64,000 bases of DNA from Polyangiaceae bacterium (GCA_016715885.1 JADJXL010000016.1:189501-253500), one strand, 5' to 3'; counted from the first letter of the stretch, positions 16,631 through 25,989 are shown. Made by a program: numbers and translations. Notes: generated by a model from the sequence alone, not told the origin.

Positions 16631-19600
16631 TCACTTCGTCGACCAGCGGAACGTGCCGGGCTGCGCCCACACCGTTTCCGGAATGGTCGCCGTCGCATCG
16701 AACCGACAACTCATCGGACGATACTCGAGCACGACGTTTTCGCGTCGCGAAGCGAGAACGTCCATCCGCAAACCCGGGATTGAAGCCGGGTCTCGAGCGC
16801 GCCGAAAAAGCCACGCTTGAGACGGGTCTCCGGCGATCACGGCCCCAATGCCCATCGGCGCAATGCCGAACGCATCCCATGCAGCAACACAAGGCGCGTC
16901 TTTCGTCCCATGTAGCACCACGCCCGAGGTGAGTAGCACCAGCGCTTCACCCAGTGCAGGTTTGTCCTTCTGAGCCTCCGTGACGAGCACCGGGTGACGA
17001 TGCCCTGGAAACATCGGTTCACCGCCGGGAAACCCAGGTGCCCCGAGCCGCGGCGTTGCACGTCGCTCGTCCGCTTTGCATGGCCGAGGCATCGCAGGCA
17101 AGTCGTATGGAGTCGGCAATTCTTGCGGAGCACCAAGGCTGCCATCCGCACGAAATGGCAAGAACATCGCCGCTGCACGACCCGCCCGAGGCTCGCTCGT
17201 GATCGCCGCGACGCCCACCTCCGTGCCCCCTCGATACGTCCAATCGTGGCTGAGCAGGCGGAGCCGATCCTTTGACGTCAAAGGAGTGAGCGACGTCGCC
17301 GTCGTTTTCCACGAACCATCCGTAGCCGCATGAGCCAACACCATCGTCAGCGGTCCGAACGCATCTCCATCGAAGTCGTCCACCGTTCCGACCGCCATCG
17401 GCGTTCCATCCACGAGCGCCGTGTCGCTACGGAGGTTCGTCTTGCCGAACTTGAGCAACGCTTGCCAATCGGGATACGAGTGCGTCGATCGTTTGCCCTT
17501 CGCATCGAGTAAAAACATGCGTGCATCGCTGGAATCGCGCGAATGCGGACGCACGAAGATCGCGCCGGCTGCGACCGACAAAAGGCCCGTATCGAGAACG
17601 TGGCGCTCATCGTTCGACTTGACGTCGCCTTCGGTAAACTCGCCCGCATCGGGAATGGTCGTTCGTTTCGACGTACCGTCGACGAAGTTTTCCCAAGCTA
17701 TCTCGACGTTGCGCATCGGCCCCGCTACGCGATCGCCTTCAGGCAAACGCACACGCGCCGCCGCGTATCCTTCGATCTGATACGTGACGTCGACCGCGTA
17801 TTTCACTCCCTTCGGCGCCGGACCGAAGAGCGACCGTGTCGTCACGCGCGCTGGCCCGTTCCCTTTTTCAGGCAAGAGCGCCAGCGTCGTCGAAACGGCA
17901 CTCGCTCCAGGATCGAACGAGAGCACCGACCAGAGAACTCGACCACGCGCGGTATCGGAAAGAGTGGGAAGAGCGAAGTTCGACCACACGTGGCCAATCT
18001 GCTTCCACGACGTCTTCGGATCGAGCGTGCACAAGATCGGCGTTCGCACGGCGTTGATCTTGTGCATCTCCGGCGCTTTGGGGGTGGTCACCGGCGGAGG
18101 ATCGGACTGACCATCCCATCCAACCCGAGCGATCGTCGTTCCCACCAGGCATCCTGCGCTTGCACATGCGGCGGTCATCGGACCTGTGACGATCTCACGC
18201 ACCACCGATCGCGTCACCGAAAGCTCGTTCCAATTCGATCCACCGTCGGCAGATTCCCATGCCGTGATCGCGTCTTCTCCGCTTGGTGTGCGATCTGAAG
18301 CCAATGCCAAAGCAATCACGCGCTGCCCGTAACCGCCCATGATGGCTTGATCCACCGGGGGGCGCGATACGCCTATGACGCGCCCGTCCTCGTCCGTGGT
18401 GAAGTAGGACAAACCTCGCGACGTCGTGAGCACCATGCCGAGCGTGCCGTCATCGCTCGGACGAAGCGTCGTCAAATCACTCGGATCGAGACTCTCTTCC
18501 GTAGGTTCCTCGTCGCTCGATTCATCGTATTCGTCATACGATTCCGTTGGCGCGCGACCCGCACGCGCATCGAGTGATCGTTCCGTGAACGTACGACCGC
18601 CATCGTGTGACACGAACAGCGCCAGTCGTTCGTCTTTGGCTCGACGCGCAAGGAAATACGCCGACCGTCCATCCACCGAGAACGCTGGCGAGATGGGCAA
18701 ACCCATGAGGGGCGGTGCTGCCGCGAGCGTCGTCGTGATGGCGCCTTTGTCCGTTCGAATCAGCACAGGCGGAGAGCCCGAACAACCCGACTGGCCCGTG
18801 CGTGCTTTGCAAATGCCCGTTACGAGCGCAGTGCCGTCGTTCGCAACGGCGACGCCCAAAAGCTCACCATCGCCCGCAGCAAAGCGTGCTGGCTCGCCAA
18901 ACTTCCTGCCGCCATCGCTGCTCATGCGCACGATGCCGACGTAGTTGCCGTCGTCGTCCGTCTTGATGCATACGGTCGTGACAAACCGACCTCGTGCGCC
19001 CACACGCATGCCAGCGCACTCGCTGGTGTCGGGCAAGGACGTCGTCGCAAGCGGGCCCTCGAACGAGCCCGAAGCAAGACTCCAGTTGCCGTTTTCCTCG
19101 TCGAGCAGCACGGCCTCCACGTAGCGATCGCCATCGAGCGTCGCGCGACCTTCCACCACGGCAGTTGCGGTCGGCACGACCGCTGCGTCCAGCTCGAGCA
19201 CCGATCCGCGTGGACTGATTGGCTCGCTTGTCTGTGCGAGCGGCGGTGAAGCACTTGGTTCCCAAACGATCGTGCCCGTCACACCTTGCACGCCGAGTGC
19301 GCCTTTGGGCGTGCGCCCCACGCGACGCGCGCCGATCGTTCCGATGTTGGGCGCCTCCACGAACTTCTGTCCGTCGCTGCTCGTGAAGAATTTTTCCGGG
19401 AGCGCAAGGCCAAGCGCTCGCCCGTCATCGGCCACTGCGACATCGTAGATACGCGCTGCGGGCACGTTCACCGGTTGCCACGTAGATGTGTCGTCCAAGC
19501 GGAAGAGCTCACCCGCGGGCGTCACGGCAAGCACGGTTTTTCCACTTCCGACGACTCGCGTGAAGGTCGTTGGAGCACCAATGACTCGACGGAAGGACTC

Positions 19601-20038
19601 CATCGGTCCTTCTGTTTCATACAAATTGCCCCGTTCTCCGACGAACATCCAAGACGAGCCGGCTCGCTCGACCATCCCCACGAGCGGCTCGGGCGCGACA
19701 TCAGCGGCAGCGGTCATCTGCCCACTGCACGTCACGCCACCGCTCGGCGAACGCACACTCTTCGTCGTGCGAATCCGCAGTCCTTCGTCGGTCGTCAGCA
19801 AGCACGATCCGTCCGGCAGAGCGATCGCGGACGTGGCTGCCGCTGGCGCCTGCGGATGGAACGACCATCGAGCGGGAGACGTGAAAGTCGTCGGTGGTGC
19901 TTCGAATTGTGGAGTTGGCGGAGGCTTGGGACGTTCCGGTGGGGGAGGTTCAGACGCACCGCACCCTGCAGTAAGCAGCACAGGACAAACCCATGCACCT
20001 GTGCGCAAGCTGCGGTGTTTTACGCTCAATCGACCCAC
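16631..20038 (-). CDS. Very large lipoprotein with BNR/sialidase-like repeats
   Basis: 1135 aa if started at GTG 20038. A TTG at 20029 overlaps the upstream stop and has AAGG 8 bases before it, so it is an equally good start. The signal ends in a lipobox (L-T-A-G-C-G) and is followed by a Pro-rich linker. The mature protein repeatedly contains S-x-D-G-G-x-x-(F/W) Asp-box-like units (SSDGGRKFGE, SHDGGRTFTE, SADGGSNWNE), typical of beta-propeller repeats, and an acidic Asp/Glu/Ser loop in the middle. It is probably an extracytoplasmic propeller; no catalytic family can be assigned. It is translationally coupled to the upstream TolB-like lipoprotein gene, suggesting joint function. Confidence 0.8.
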   Translation of the reverse strand: MGRLSVKHRSLRTGAWVCPVLLTAGCGASEPPPPERPKPPPTPQFEAPPTTFTSPARWSFHPQAPAAATSAIALPDGSCLLTTDEGLRIRTTKSVRSPSGGVTCSGQMTAAADVAPEPLVGMVERAGSSWMFVGERGNLYETEGPMESFRRVIGAPTTFTRVVGSGKTVLAVTPAGELFRLDDTSTWQPVNVPAARIYDVAVADDGRALGLALPEKFFTSSDGQKFVEAPNIGTIGARRVGRTPKGALGVQGVTGTIVWEPSASPPLAQTSEPISPRGSVLELDAAVVPTATAVVEGRATLDGDRYVEAVLLDEENGNWSLASGSFEGPLATTSLPDTSECAGMRVGARGRFVTTVCIKTDDDGNYVGIVRMSSDGGRKFGEPARFAAGDGELLGVAVANDGTALVTGICKARTGQSGCSGSPPVLIRTDKGAITTTLAAAPPLMGLPISPAFSVDGRSAYFLARRAKDERLALFVSHDGGRTFTERSLDARAGRAPTESYDEYDESSDEEPTEESLDPSDLTTLRPSDDGTLGMVLTTSRGLSYFTTDEDGRVIGVSRPPVDQAIMGGYGQRVIALALASDRTPSGEDAITAWESADGGSNWNELSVTRSVVREIVTGPMTAACASAGCLVGTTIARVGWDGQSDPPPVTTPKAPEMHKINAVRTPILCTLDPKTSWKQIGHVWSNFALPTLSDTARGRVLWSVLSFDPGASAVSTTLALLPEKGNGPARVTTRSLFGPAPKGVKYAVDVTYQIEGYAAARVRLPEGDRVAGPMRNVEIAWENFVDGTSKRTTIPDAGEFTEGDVKSNDERHVLDTGLLSVAAGAIFVRPHSRDSSDARMFLLDAKGKRSTHSYPDWQALLKFGKTNLRSDTALVDGTPMAVGTVDDFDGDAFGPLTMVLAHAATDGSWKTTATSLTPLTSKDRLRLLSHDWTYRGGTEVGVAAITSEPRAGRAAAMFLPFRADGSLGAPQELPTPYDLPAMPRPCKADERRATPRLGAPGFPGGEPMFPGHRHPVLVTEAQKDKPALGEALVLLTSGVVLHGTKDAPCVAAWDAFGIAPMGIGAVIAGDPSQAWLFRRARDPASIPGLRMDVLASRRENVVLEYRPMSCRFDATATIPETVWAQPGTFRWSTK

Positions 20039-21186
20039 CTTGCGACGAACAGGTTCGTTTCACCAGGAGTAGAACCGAAACGGTTCGAGGCAAAGACGAG
20101 GTACTTGCCGTCTGGCGAGAACATCGGAAACCCGTCGAATCCATCGTAAAACGTGATTCGTTCTGGCGGAGGTGCGACGCCGGTCTGCTGGGTTTGTCCT
20201 TCTGAATCGACCACGTAAAGCTCGAAGTTCGGCGCGCCCCGATGCCCCGGCGGCGAGTCCATGTTGGACGAGAAGATCACGCGTCGCGAATCGGGCAAGA
20301 AGTACGGACCAAAGTTCGCCCGATCGTTGTTCGTGATGGCCCGAGCGTTCTGACCTTCGACGCCAGCGACGAAGATTTCGAGTTTCGTTGGACGAACGAG
20401 GCCCTTTGCAAGCAGCTCGCGGAAGTCTTCCAGATCCTTGCCTTCCGGACGGCTCGCGCGCCATACGAGCTTGGTGCTGTCTGGCGAGAAAAACGCTCCG
20501 CCGTCGTAGCCCGGAGTGTTCGTGATGCGCCGGACGTCGGTGCCGTCCGGCTTCATCGTGTACAACTCGAGGTCCCCATCGCGGCTGCTCGTGAACACGA
20601 TCCGCGATCCATCGAAAGCCATCGTTGCTTCCGCGTCGTAGCCGGAGCCGCCCATCAGCAAGCGTTTGTCCGAGCCGTCGGGGCTCGCTACGTAGATGTC
20701 GTGCGGCTCGAGCGGCCAGACGTATCCGAGCGATCGATCAGGCTTCGGCGGGCACGCGTCGCCTGCAGCCTCGGTCGAGCTGTACAGGATCTTGTCGCCT
20801 TTCGGGTAGAAGAAGTAGCCGCACGTCGTGCGTCCTTTGCCGCTCGAAACGCGCTTGGCCTCGCCCGTTTCGAGGTCCAAGACAAACTGTTGATCGCACT
20901 GAGCTCCGTCTCGCGTCGACTGGAGAATGAGCTTCCTGCCGTCGGGTGACCAGTATGCTTCGGCGTTTTCCCCGCCGAACGTCAGTTGTCGGACTTCGGT
21001 CAAGTGGCGCTCTTTGGGATCGGCTTCGACGGGTTTGCCCGCACGAACCGTGAACGGAATCCACTCGGGTTTGGCGGTGGTGGTTGCGCTCGGAATGAGG
21101 CCCAGCGGCTCTTTGGGTTTTGGTTCGGAGCCACAAGCGACGAGAGCGGCCAGGGAGGCGAGAAAGATGCAGGTTCGAATGTTCAC
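20026..21186 (-). CDS. TolB-like WD40/PD40 beta-propeller lipoprotein
   Basis: 386 aa from GTG at 21186. Signal peptide with lipobox L-V-A-C-G at residues about 15-19. Several PD40-type blades are visible: A-Y-W-S-P-D-G-R-K-L-I-L-Q-S, A-F-F-S-P-D-S-T-K-L-V-W, Y-F-L-P-D-S-R-R-V-I-F-S-S and M-F-S-P-D-G-K-Y-L-V-F-A-S-N-R. This is the propeller found in TolB and related periplasmic proteins. There is no N-terminal TolB domain and no pal/tolA context, so it is not TolB itself. Its stop overlaps the start of the large repeat lipoprotein. Confidence 0.85.
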   Translation of the reverse strand: MNIRTCIFLASLAALVACGSEPKPKEPLGLIPSATTTAKPEWIPFTVRAGKPVEADPKERHLTEVRQLTFGGENAEAYWSPDGRKLILQSTRDGAQCDQQFVLDLETGEAKRVSSGKGRTTCGYFFYPKGDKILYSSTEAAGDACPPKPDRSLGYVWPLEPHDIYVASPDGSDKRLLMGGSGYDAEATMAFDGSRIVFTSSRDGDLELYTMKPDGTDVRRITNTPGYDGGAFFSPDSTKLVWRASRPEGKDLEDFRELLAKGLVRPTKLEIFVAGVEGQNARAITNNDRANFGPYFLPDSRRVIFSSNMDSPPGHRGAPNFELYVVDSEGQTQQTGVAPPPERITFYDGFDGFPMFSPDGKYLVFASNRFGSTPGETNLFVARWVD

Positions 21187-21462
21187 GACGGGGGGACTTT
21201 AGCGTGGAATGAGCGGAGGCGACACCGGGGCTTGTCGAGTGGGCGCCCGAGCTAGGCGCCGAAGGATTGCGCGAGTCGAGACTCCTTTGAAGGGGAGCGG
21301 ATTTGGGCGACGTCGTTTTGCATGACGAACGAGGTCGCGTCGTGCGGCTGTCGAAAATTTCGGTTCAGCTACGCGATGAAAGGGCGGTGTCTTCTTGCGT
21401 TCGCCTGCAGGTTTGTCGCAGACTGCGTGCTCTGACATCCCGCCCACGGACCCTATCCCTGC

Positions 21463-22773
21463 ATGAGCAAGCTTCGTCCAAGCACAGAAGCGCAACTCTT
21501 CGAGCGCATCGCTGCAATCCTCGATCATGCGCGGTCACGCATCGCGCGTTCCGTCAACACTGCGATGGTTCGCGCCTATTGGCTCATCGGTTGCGAAATC
21601 GTCGAGGTTGAGCAGCAAGGAACCGAGAGAGCGATCTACGGCGAGCGTCTCCTCGAGCGTCTTGCCCGTCGTCTCACGAAGCGTTTCGGCCGCGGCATCG
21701 GCGTCGCGACGCTACGTCGAGCACGCGCCTTCTACCAGACGTTCCCCAACGGTTCTGCGATCTCCGCGGATCCAAGCCGATCGCAGATTCGATCAACAGC
21801 GTTGATCGAATCGGGGACAGAAGGGGGGAAGATTCGATCAACACCGTTGATCGAATCGGGCAGCGATGTCGGTTCTCAGCCAACCGTGAAAAAGATTCGA
21901 TCAACAGCGTTGATCGAATCCGGCAGCGCTGTCTCCACCAAGGTACGCCGCAAGAAGAAGACGAAGAAGATTCGATCAACAGCGTTGATCGAATCTTCGA
22001 AGCGCGTGAAGGCGCTGTTTCCACCCATTCTTGGGTGGTCGCACTACCTTGTTCTACTGCGCGTTCAAGACTCGTTGGCGCGTTCCTTCTACGAGATCGA
22101 AGCGGCACGCGAGAGTTGGTCCGTGCGCGAGCTGGAGCGCCAGATTGCGGCGATGTTGTTCGAGCGCCTCTGCGCCAACAGGAACCCGGAGCAGGTACGT
22201 GCCCTTGCGCAGCGTGGGCAAGAAGTTGTTGTTCCAAGTGATGTGCTCAAGGATCCGTTTTTCCTCGAGTTTGTCGACTTGCGAGATATGCCGACCCTGC
22301 ACGAGCATGACCTGGAGCATGCGCTCATTGCACGGCTGCAGGACTTTCTGCTCGAGATGGGCAAAGGCTTTTGCTTCGTCGCTCGCCAGAAGCGCATCAC
22401 GCTGGACGGCGATCACTTTTATGTGGATCTGGTTTTGTACAATCGGCTGTTGCGTTGCTTCGTTCTGCTCGATTTGAAGATGGGCAAACTCACCCATCAA
22501 GACCTTGGGCAGATGCAAATGTATGTAAATTTTTTCGATCGACTTCAGCGCGAACCGCACGAGGAGAAAACCATTGGGATCGTCTTGTGTTCGGACAAGA
22601 ACGACGCAATGGTAAAAATTACGCTTCCCGCAGACAACGAACAGGTCGTTGCTGCGCGTTATCAAACCTACTTGCCGACCGAAGACGAGCTCCGGGCCGA
22701 GCTCACACGCGAGCGCGAAGAAGCCGAACGGGCGCTACGGCTTGCTACCGACATCGATCCCGCTGAAACGTGA
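21463..22773 (+). CDS. YhcG/DUF1016 PDDEXK-type nuclease carrying in-frame palindromic repeats
   Basis: 436 aa. The N-terminal domain (residues about 15-100) is the DUF1016 DNA-binding-like module (A-R-S-x-I-A-R-S-V-N-T-A-M-V-x-A-Y-W-L-I-G and an R-R-A-R-A-F-Y segment). The C-terminal domain (about 185-420) has the YhcG nuclease core, including F-Y-V-D-L-V-L-Y-N-R and V-L-L-D-L-K-M-G, which supply the Asp and DxK active-site residues. Between the domains (residues about 108-178) is an insertion of four I-R-S-T-(A/P)-L-I-E-S peptides, each encoded by a perfect 27-bp palindrome; the frame is kept. The conserved parts look intact, so the protein may still function. YhcG-like nucleases are linked to mobile elements and defence in other genomes. 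Confidence 0.88.
   Translation: MSKLRPSTEAQLFERIAAILDHARSRIARSVNTAMVRAYWLIGCEIVEVEQQGTERAIYGERLLERLARRLTKRFGRGIGVATLRRARAFYQTFPNGSAISADPSRSQIRSTALIESGTEGGKIRSTPLIESGSDVGSQPTVKKIRSTALIESGSAVSTKVRRKKKTKKIRSTALIESSKRVKALFPPILGWSHYLVLLRVQDSLARSFYEIEAARESWSVRELERQIAAMLFERLCANRNPEQVRALAQRGQEVVVPSDVLKDPFFLEFVDLRDMPTLHEHDLEHALIARLQDFLLEMGKGFCFVARQKRITLDGDHFYVDLVLYNRLLRCFVLLDLKMGKLTHQDLGQMQMYVNFFDRLQREPHEEKTIGIVLCSDKNDAMVKITLPADNEQVVAARYQTYLPTEDELRAELTREREEAERALRLATDIDPAET
21786..21995 (+). repeat. Four copies of a perfect 27-bp palindromic element inside a coding gene
   Basis: Copies lie at 21786-21812, 21831-21857, 21894-21920 and 21969-21995. Each is GATTCGATCAAC, a 3-base loop (AGC in copies 1, 3 and 4; ACC in copy 2), and the exact reverse complement GTTGATCGAATC. 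Start-to-start distances are 45, 63 and 75 bases, all multiples of three, so every copy is read in the same frame as IRSTALIES (IRSTPLIES for copy 2). Because the unit is a palindrome, the opposite strand encodes nearly the same peptide. The intervening sequences are not repeated. No other copy was noticed in the window. Confidence 0.95.
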
Positions 22774-22840
22774 ATATCACGATTTCCCGATCCCTCGTTC
22801 CTCTTGCATTCGCCCCTTCGTTCGTCGCACCATCCGCCCC

Positions 22841-24385
22841 ATGATGCAACCTTTCGAGATCCCCGAAGACCTCAACATGGCCGATTGGTTTCTCCGCGCC
22901 CGATTGCGTGAAGGCCAGGGCGATCGTGTTGCCATCATCGCCGGCGATCGCCGCATCACGTACGCCGAAGTCGACCGCCTTGCTGCCAAGTTCGGCAATG
23001 TCCTGCGTGGTCTCGGCGTCGTCCCCGAACAACGTGTCATCATTGCGCTGCCCGATATTCCTGAATTTGCCGGTGCATTCTTTGGAGTTCTCGCCATGGG
23101 CGCCGTCGTCGTCATGGTCAACAGTCACCTGAAGCCCGACGAAATTGCCTACTTTTACGAATACACCCGTGCCGCCGTCGTCATCGTGCACCAAGACCAA
23201 CTCGCCACCTTCGCCGAAGCTGCGCGCGGCGCTCGCCACCTCGAACGTATTCTCGTCGTCGGTGCGTCCGGGCAAACCGAGCACGCATCGTTCGAAGCTC
23301 TTGCGGCAAGTGTTCCCGACTCCTTCGACCTTTTTCCCAGTCACCGCGACGATGCTGCCATTTGGCTCTTTTCCGGTGGCACCACGGGGCGCCCCAAAGC
23401 GGTTGTCCAGACGCATGCTTCGTTCGTCAATACCACCGAGCTATTCGCCAAACGCGTGCTTGGATATGGCCCCGAGGACTGTACCCTGTCCGTTCCCAAG
23501 CTTTATTTCGGGTATGCAACCGGATGCAATCTGCTTTTCCCATTCTCCGTGGGAGCAAGCGCCGTCCTTTTTCCCGAACGGTGCACGGCCGACGCTCTGT
23601 TCGCACAAATTCGAAAACACCGACCCACCATTTTGATCAACGTTCCTACGATGATCAACAACCTCGTCTCCCATCCCGATGCTGCGGCGCAGGACCTTTC
23701 GTGCTTGCGTGTGTCCACATCGGCGGGCGAAGCGCTTCCTGTCGAGCTCTACGATCGCTGGAAGAAGGCGTTTGGCGTCGAGCTTTGCGATGGGCTCGGC
23801 ACCGCGGAACAGTGGCACATCTTTTTGACGAACCGCCCCGGCGACGTTCGTCCTGGCACGCTTGGCAAAGTCGTGGACGGATTCGAAGTGCGCATTTGCG
23901 ATGACGATGGCCGCGAAGTGCCCGACGGCGAAGTCGGCTGGCTCTGGGTCCGCGGTGGATCACGTGCCATCTGTTATTGGCACGAAATGGAAAAGACGCA
24001 GCGCGCATTCCGCGGCGAATGGTACGTCTCCGGCGACATGCTTCGCAAAGATGCCGATGGATACTACATTTATTGCGGCCGAGGCGACGACATGCTCAAA
24101 GTCGGCGGCAAGTGGCTCGCTCCTGCCGAAGTGGAAAATTGCCTCCTGAAACACCCCGCCGTGCAAGAATGCGCAGTCGTTGGAGTTTCGGACGAAAATG
24201 GTCTCGTAAAGCCTCACGCATTCGTGCTCACGCGCGAAACGAACGAGGGCCTCGGCGAGGAGCTCAAGGCATTCGTTCGAGAAAAACTCGAACCGTACAA
24301 GGCCCCGCGAGAAGTATTTTTGGTCGATTCGCTACCGCGGACGCACCTTGGTAAAATCGACCGCGGCAAACTCCGTCGGGGTTGA
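22841..24385 (+). CDS. Benzoate-CoA-ligase-like acyl-CoA synthetase
   Basis: 514 aa from the ATG at 22841 (a second ATG follows at 22844); the open frame extends upstream into the nuclease gene without homology. It shows the adenylate-forming motifs: L-F-S-G-G-T-T-G-R-P-K-A-V (P-loop), D-G-L-G-T-A-E (A5), Y-V-S-G-D-M (A7), G-R-G-D-D-M-L-K-V-G-G-K-W (A8) and the C-terminal catalytic Lys in T-H-L-G-K-I-D-R-G-K. The block around K-L-Y-F-G-Y-A-T-G-C-N-L-L-F-P-F-S-V-G-A resembles benzoate-CoA ligases. It should make an aryl- or acyl-CoA thioester. Catabolic benzoate genes are not seen nearby, so a biosynthetic role is possible. Confidence 0.88.
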   Translation: MMQPFEIPEDLNMADWFLRARLREGQGDRVAIIAGDRRITYAEVDRLAAKFGNVLRGLGVVPEQRVIIALPDIPEFAGAFFGVLAMGAVVVMVNSHLKPDEIAYFYEYTRAAVVIVHQDQLATFAEAARGARHLERILVVGASGQTEHASFEALAASVPDSFDLFPSHRDDAAIWLFSGGTTGRPKAVVQTHASFVNTTELFAKRVLGYGPEDCTLSVPKLYFGYATGCNLLFPFSVGASAVLFPERCTADALFAQIRKHRPTILINVPTMINNLVSHPDAAAQDLSCLRVSTSAGEALPVELYDRWKKAFGVELCDGLGTAEQWHIFLTNRPGDVRPGTLGKVVDGFEVRICDDDGREVPDGEVGWLWVRGGSRAICYWHEMEKTQRAFRGEWYVSGDMLRKDADGYYIYCGRGDDMLKVGGKWLAPAEVENCLLKHPAVQECAVVGVSDENGLVKPHAFVLTRETNEGLGEELKAFVREKLEPYKAPREVFLVDSLPRTHLGKIDRGKLRRG

Positions 24386-24391
24386 GCTTGC

Positions 24392-25207
24392 TCAAGGTTT
24401 TACCTCGAGCGCGTGCACGGCGCCATCGAAGAACTTCATCAGCGTGCATTCCGCGCCCGAGTGAAGCTCGAGATTCATCGACTTGATGTGGCGGATTTTC
24501 CACGTCCCCACCTGTCCCGTCATGCCGCTGGGAATTTTCGTGCTCCCCGCTGCCAATGACGCAGTCAACGTGTAAAGCGTTCTCCGATCGGGTGCATCAC
24601 ACATTTTCTTTTCTTCGTGAGCGCATTCGACTTCGATGGACAAATTGGGCCCACCACCGGGAATCGCTGGCAATGCTTGTGGCACTTCCGCATTCGCATA
24701 TCGCAATACCACCGCTTGACCTTTGGCACCCGCAACTCGATATGCTTGCAGCCCCGCATCCATCGTGACCGTCACCATGTCTCCCGCTGTAAACACCTCA
24801 TTCAAATCCGGGCCCACCCATCCAAGGCGCGAATCCACCGCGGCGCCGTCGAACGTCATGCTCAACCATCCAAGCTCGACCGCGACAATCGTAGCCGGCG
24901 CACCGCTATTCAATTCTGGTTTCGGATCCGGCAATGCTTTCTCGAATCCGAACCACGGCCAGCCTTCCAGCGCGACCATTCCCTGCTCGGCCGAACACGC
25001 AGGTATCGTCATTCCACCGCCGGCGCCTCCGCCGCCTCCACTGCCAGCAGAACCAGCGCTCCCTGCGGTCCCGCCATCGCCACCACCACCGCCACCGCCA
25101 GCTCCCGTACTTTGCGCAGGACTTGAATAATCACACGCGGTGACAGTTGCACAAAGCAGCAGCGCCGCAATGGGCGCTGCTAGCTCGATATCATGTCGTT
25201 TCCTCAT
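24392..25207 (-). CDS. Gly-rich lipoprotein of unknown function
   Basis: 271 aa. The signal peptide ends in lipobox V-T-A-C at residue 25. It is followed by a low-complexity Gly/Ser/Ala linker (residues about 35-65) typical of myxobacterial lipoproteins, then a globular domain of about 200 residues with two strand-rich halves and three Cys. No catalytic motif recognised. It ends 6 bases from the convergent acyl-CoA ligase. Confidence 0.75.
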   Translation of the reverse strand: MRKRHDIELAAPIAALLLCATVTACDYSSPAQSTGAGGGGGGGDGGTAGSAGSAGSGGGGGAGGGMTIPACSAEQGMVALEGWPWFGFEKALPDPKPELNSGAPATIVAVELGWLSMTFDGAAVDSRLGWVGPDLNEVFTAGDMVTVTMDAGLQAYRVAGAKGQAVVLRYANAEVPQALPAIPGGGPNLSIEVECAHEEKKMCDAPDRRTLYTLTASLAAGSTKIPSGMTGQVGTWKIRHIKSMNLELHSGAECTLMKFFDGAVHALEVKP

Positions 25208-25254
25208 CCCATGAGCAGCTCACGTGCTCGTACGGGAGTCAATCCCCAAAGGCA

Positions 25255-25989
25255 CTACTGCTTCGTCTTCGTCTTTGGTCGCTGAGACAAGGTCACTGCG
25301 CCGATTGCGATGGTCGACAAGATCACCAGCGCTCCGAGCACCACGAGCAGCAGAACACTCGGCTTGCGCGCCGTTTCCTTCGACTCGGCGGGCTTTTCGG
25401 CAGAATCATCGGCCGGTTCCTTGGCAGAATCATCGGCCGGTTTCTGTGTCGGTCGCGGCGCTTTTTGCGGCGCCTGAGGTGCAGTGTTGGTTTCGGCCGC
25501 GGGCATATCGAGCTTTTTCAGCATCGTGTCCACAGCCGCCGTCAACGCTCCGTTGGCATCACCTTTGTCGAGTTGTGGCGCCATCTGTTCAAAAATCATC
25601 TGCGCCACGAATTGGTCCGATATTCGACTTTCGAGCCCAGGGGCAACCTCGACATCGATTGCGCGATCCTGTGTCAGAATGAACATCACGATGCCGTTTC
25701 CGAAAGCTTTTTGCTGCGCTTTCCAGGCATTCACGGCGTTCTGCGCCCATGTTTCGAGCGCTGCGTCGCCAGCGGTCGTTCCGATCCAAATGGCGACCTT
25801 CATTCCAGAGGTTTTTTCATATTGTTCCAGGCGCTTGTCCAATGCTTGTTGAGTTTCCGTGGACAAGAACCCCACCGTGTCGGTGACCCATCGCGACGGT
25901 GTGGGTGGAATGGGTGCTTCTTCTGCGCGAACGATCGAGCAGAAAAAGAGAAACGCGGCAGCGATGAAAATCGTCAGGGTTCGTAGCAT
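25255..25989 (-). CDS. TPM-domain membrane-anchored protein
   Basis: 244 aa from the ATG at 25989 (GTG at 25995 also open). A signal peptide precedes a TPM_phosphatase domain: V-T-D-T-V-G-F-L-S-T-E-T-Q-Q-A-L-D, the Y-E-K-T-S-G-M-K-V-A-I-W strand, N-G-I-V-M-F-I-L-T-Q-D-R-A-I-D-V-E-V-x-P-G-L-E, and D-Q-F-V-A-Q. A Pro/Lys/Asp-rich linker, encoded in part by a 24-base tandem duplication near 25399-25445, leads to one C-terminal transmembrane helix and a basic tail. TPM proteins such as YgcG and Psb32 are envelope proteins involved in membrane protein maintenance; the activity here is unknown. Confidence 0.85.
   Translation of the reverse strand: MLRTLTIFIAAAFLFFCSIVRAEEAPIPPTPSRWVTDTVGFLSTETQQALDKRLEQYEKTSGMKVAIWIGTTAGDAALETWAQNAVNAWKAQQKAFGNGIVMFILTQDRAIDVEVAPGLESRISDQFVAQMIFEQMAPQLDKGDANGALTAAVDTMLKKLDMPAAETNTAPQAPQKAPRPTQKPADDSAKEPADDSAEKPAESKETARKPSVLLLVVLGALVILSTIAIGAVTLSQRPKTKTKQ

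Noticed and set aside
21199..21528. 109-residue minus-strand frame between the TolB-like lipoprotein and the nuclease gene
   Set aside because: Overlaps the start of the nuclease gene, lacks a ribosome site and shows Arg/Pro-rich composition typical of non-coding frames in GC-rich DNA.
21786..21995. CRISPR-like array
   Set aside because: The repeats are 27 bp but the spacers are 18, 36 and 48 bases, of unequal length, and the array lies in frame within an intact coding sequence without cas genes.
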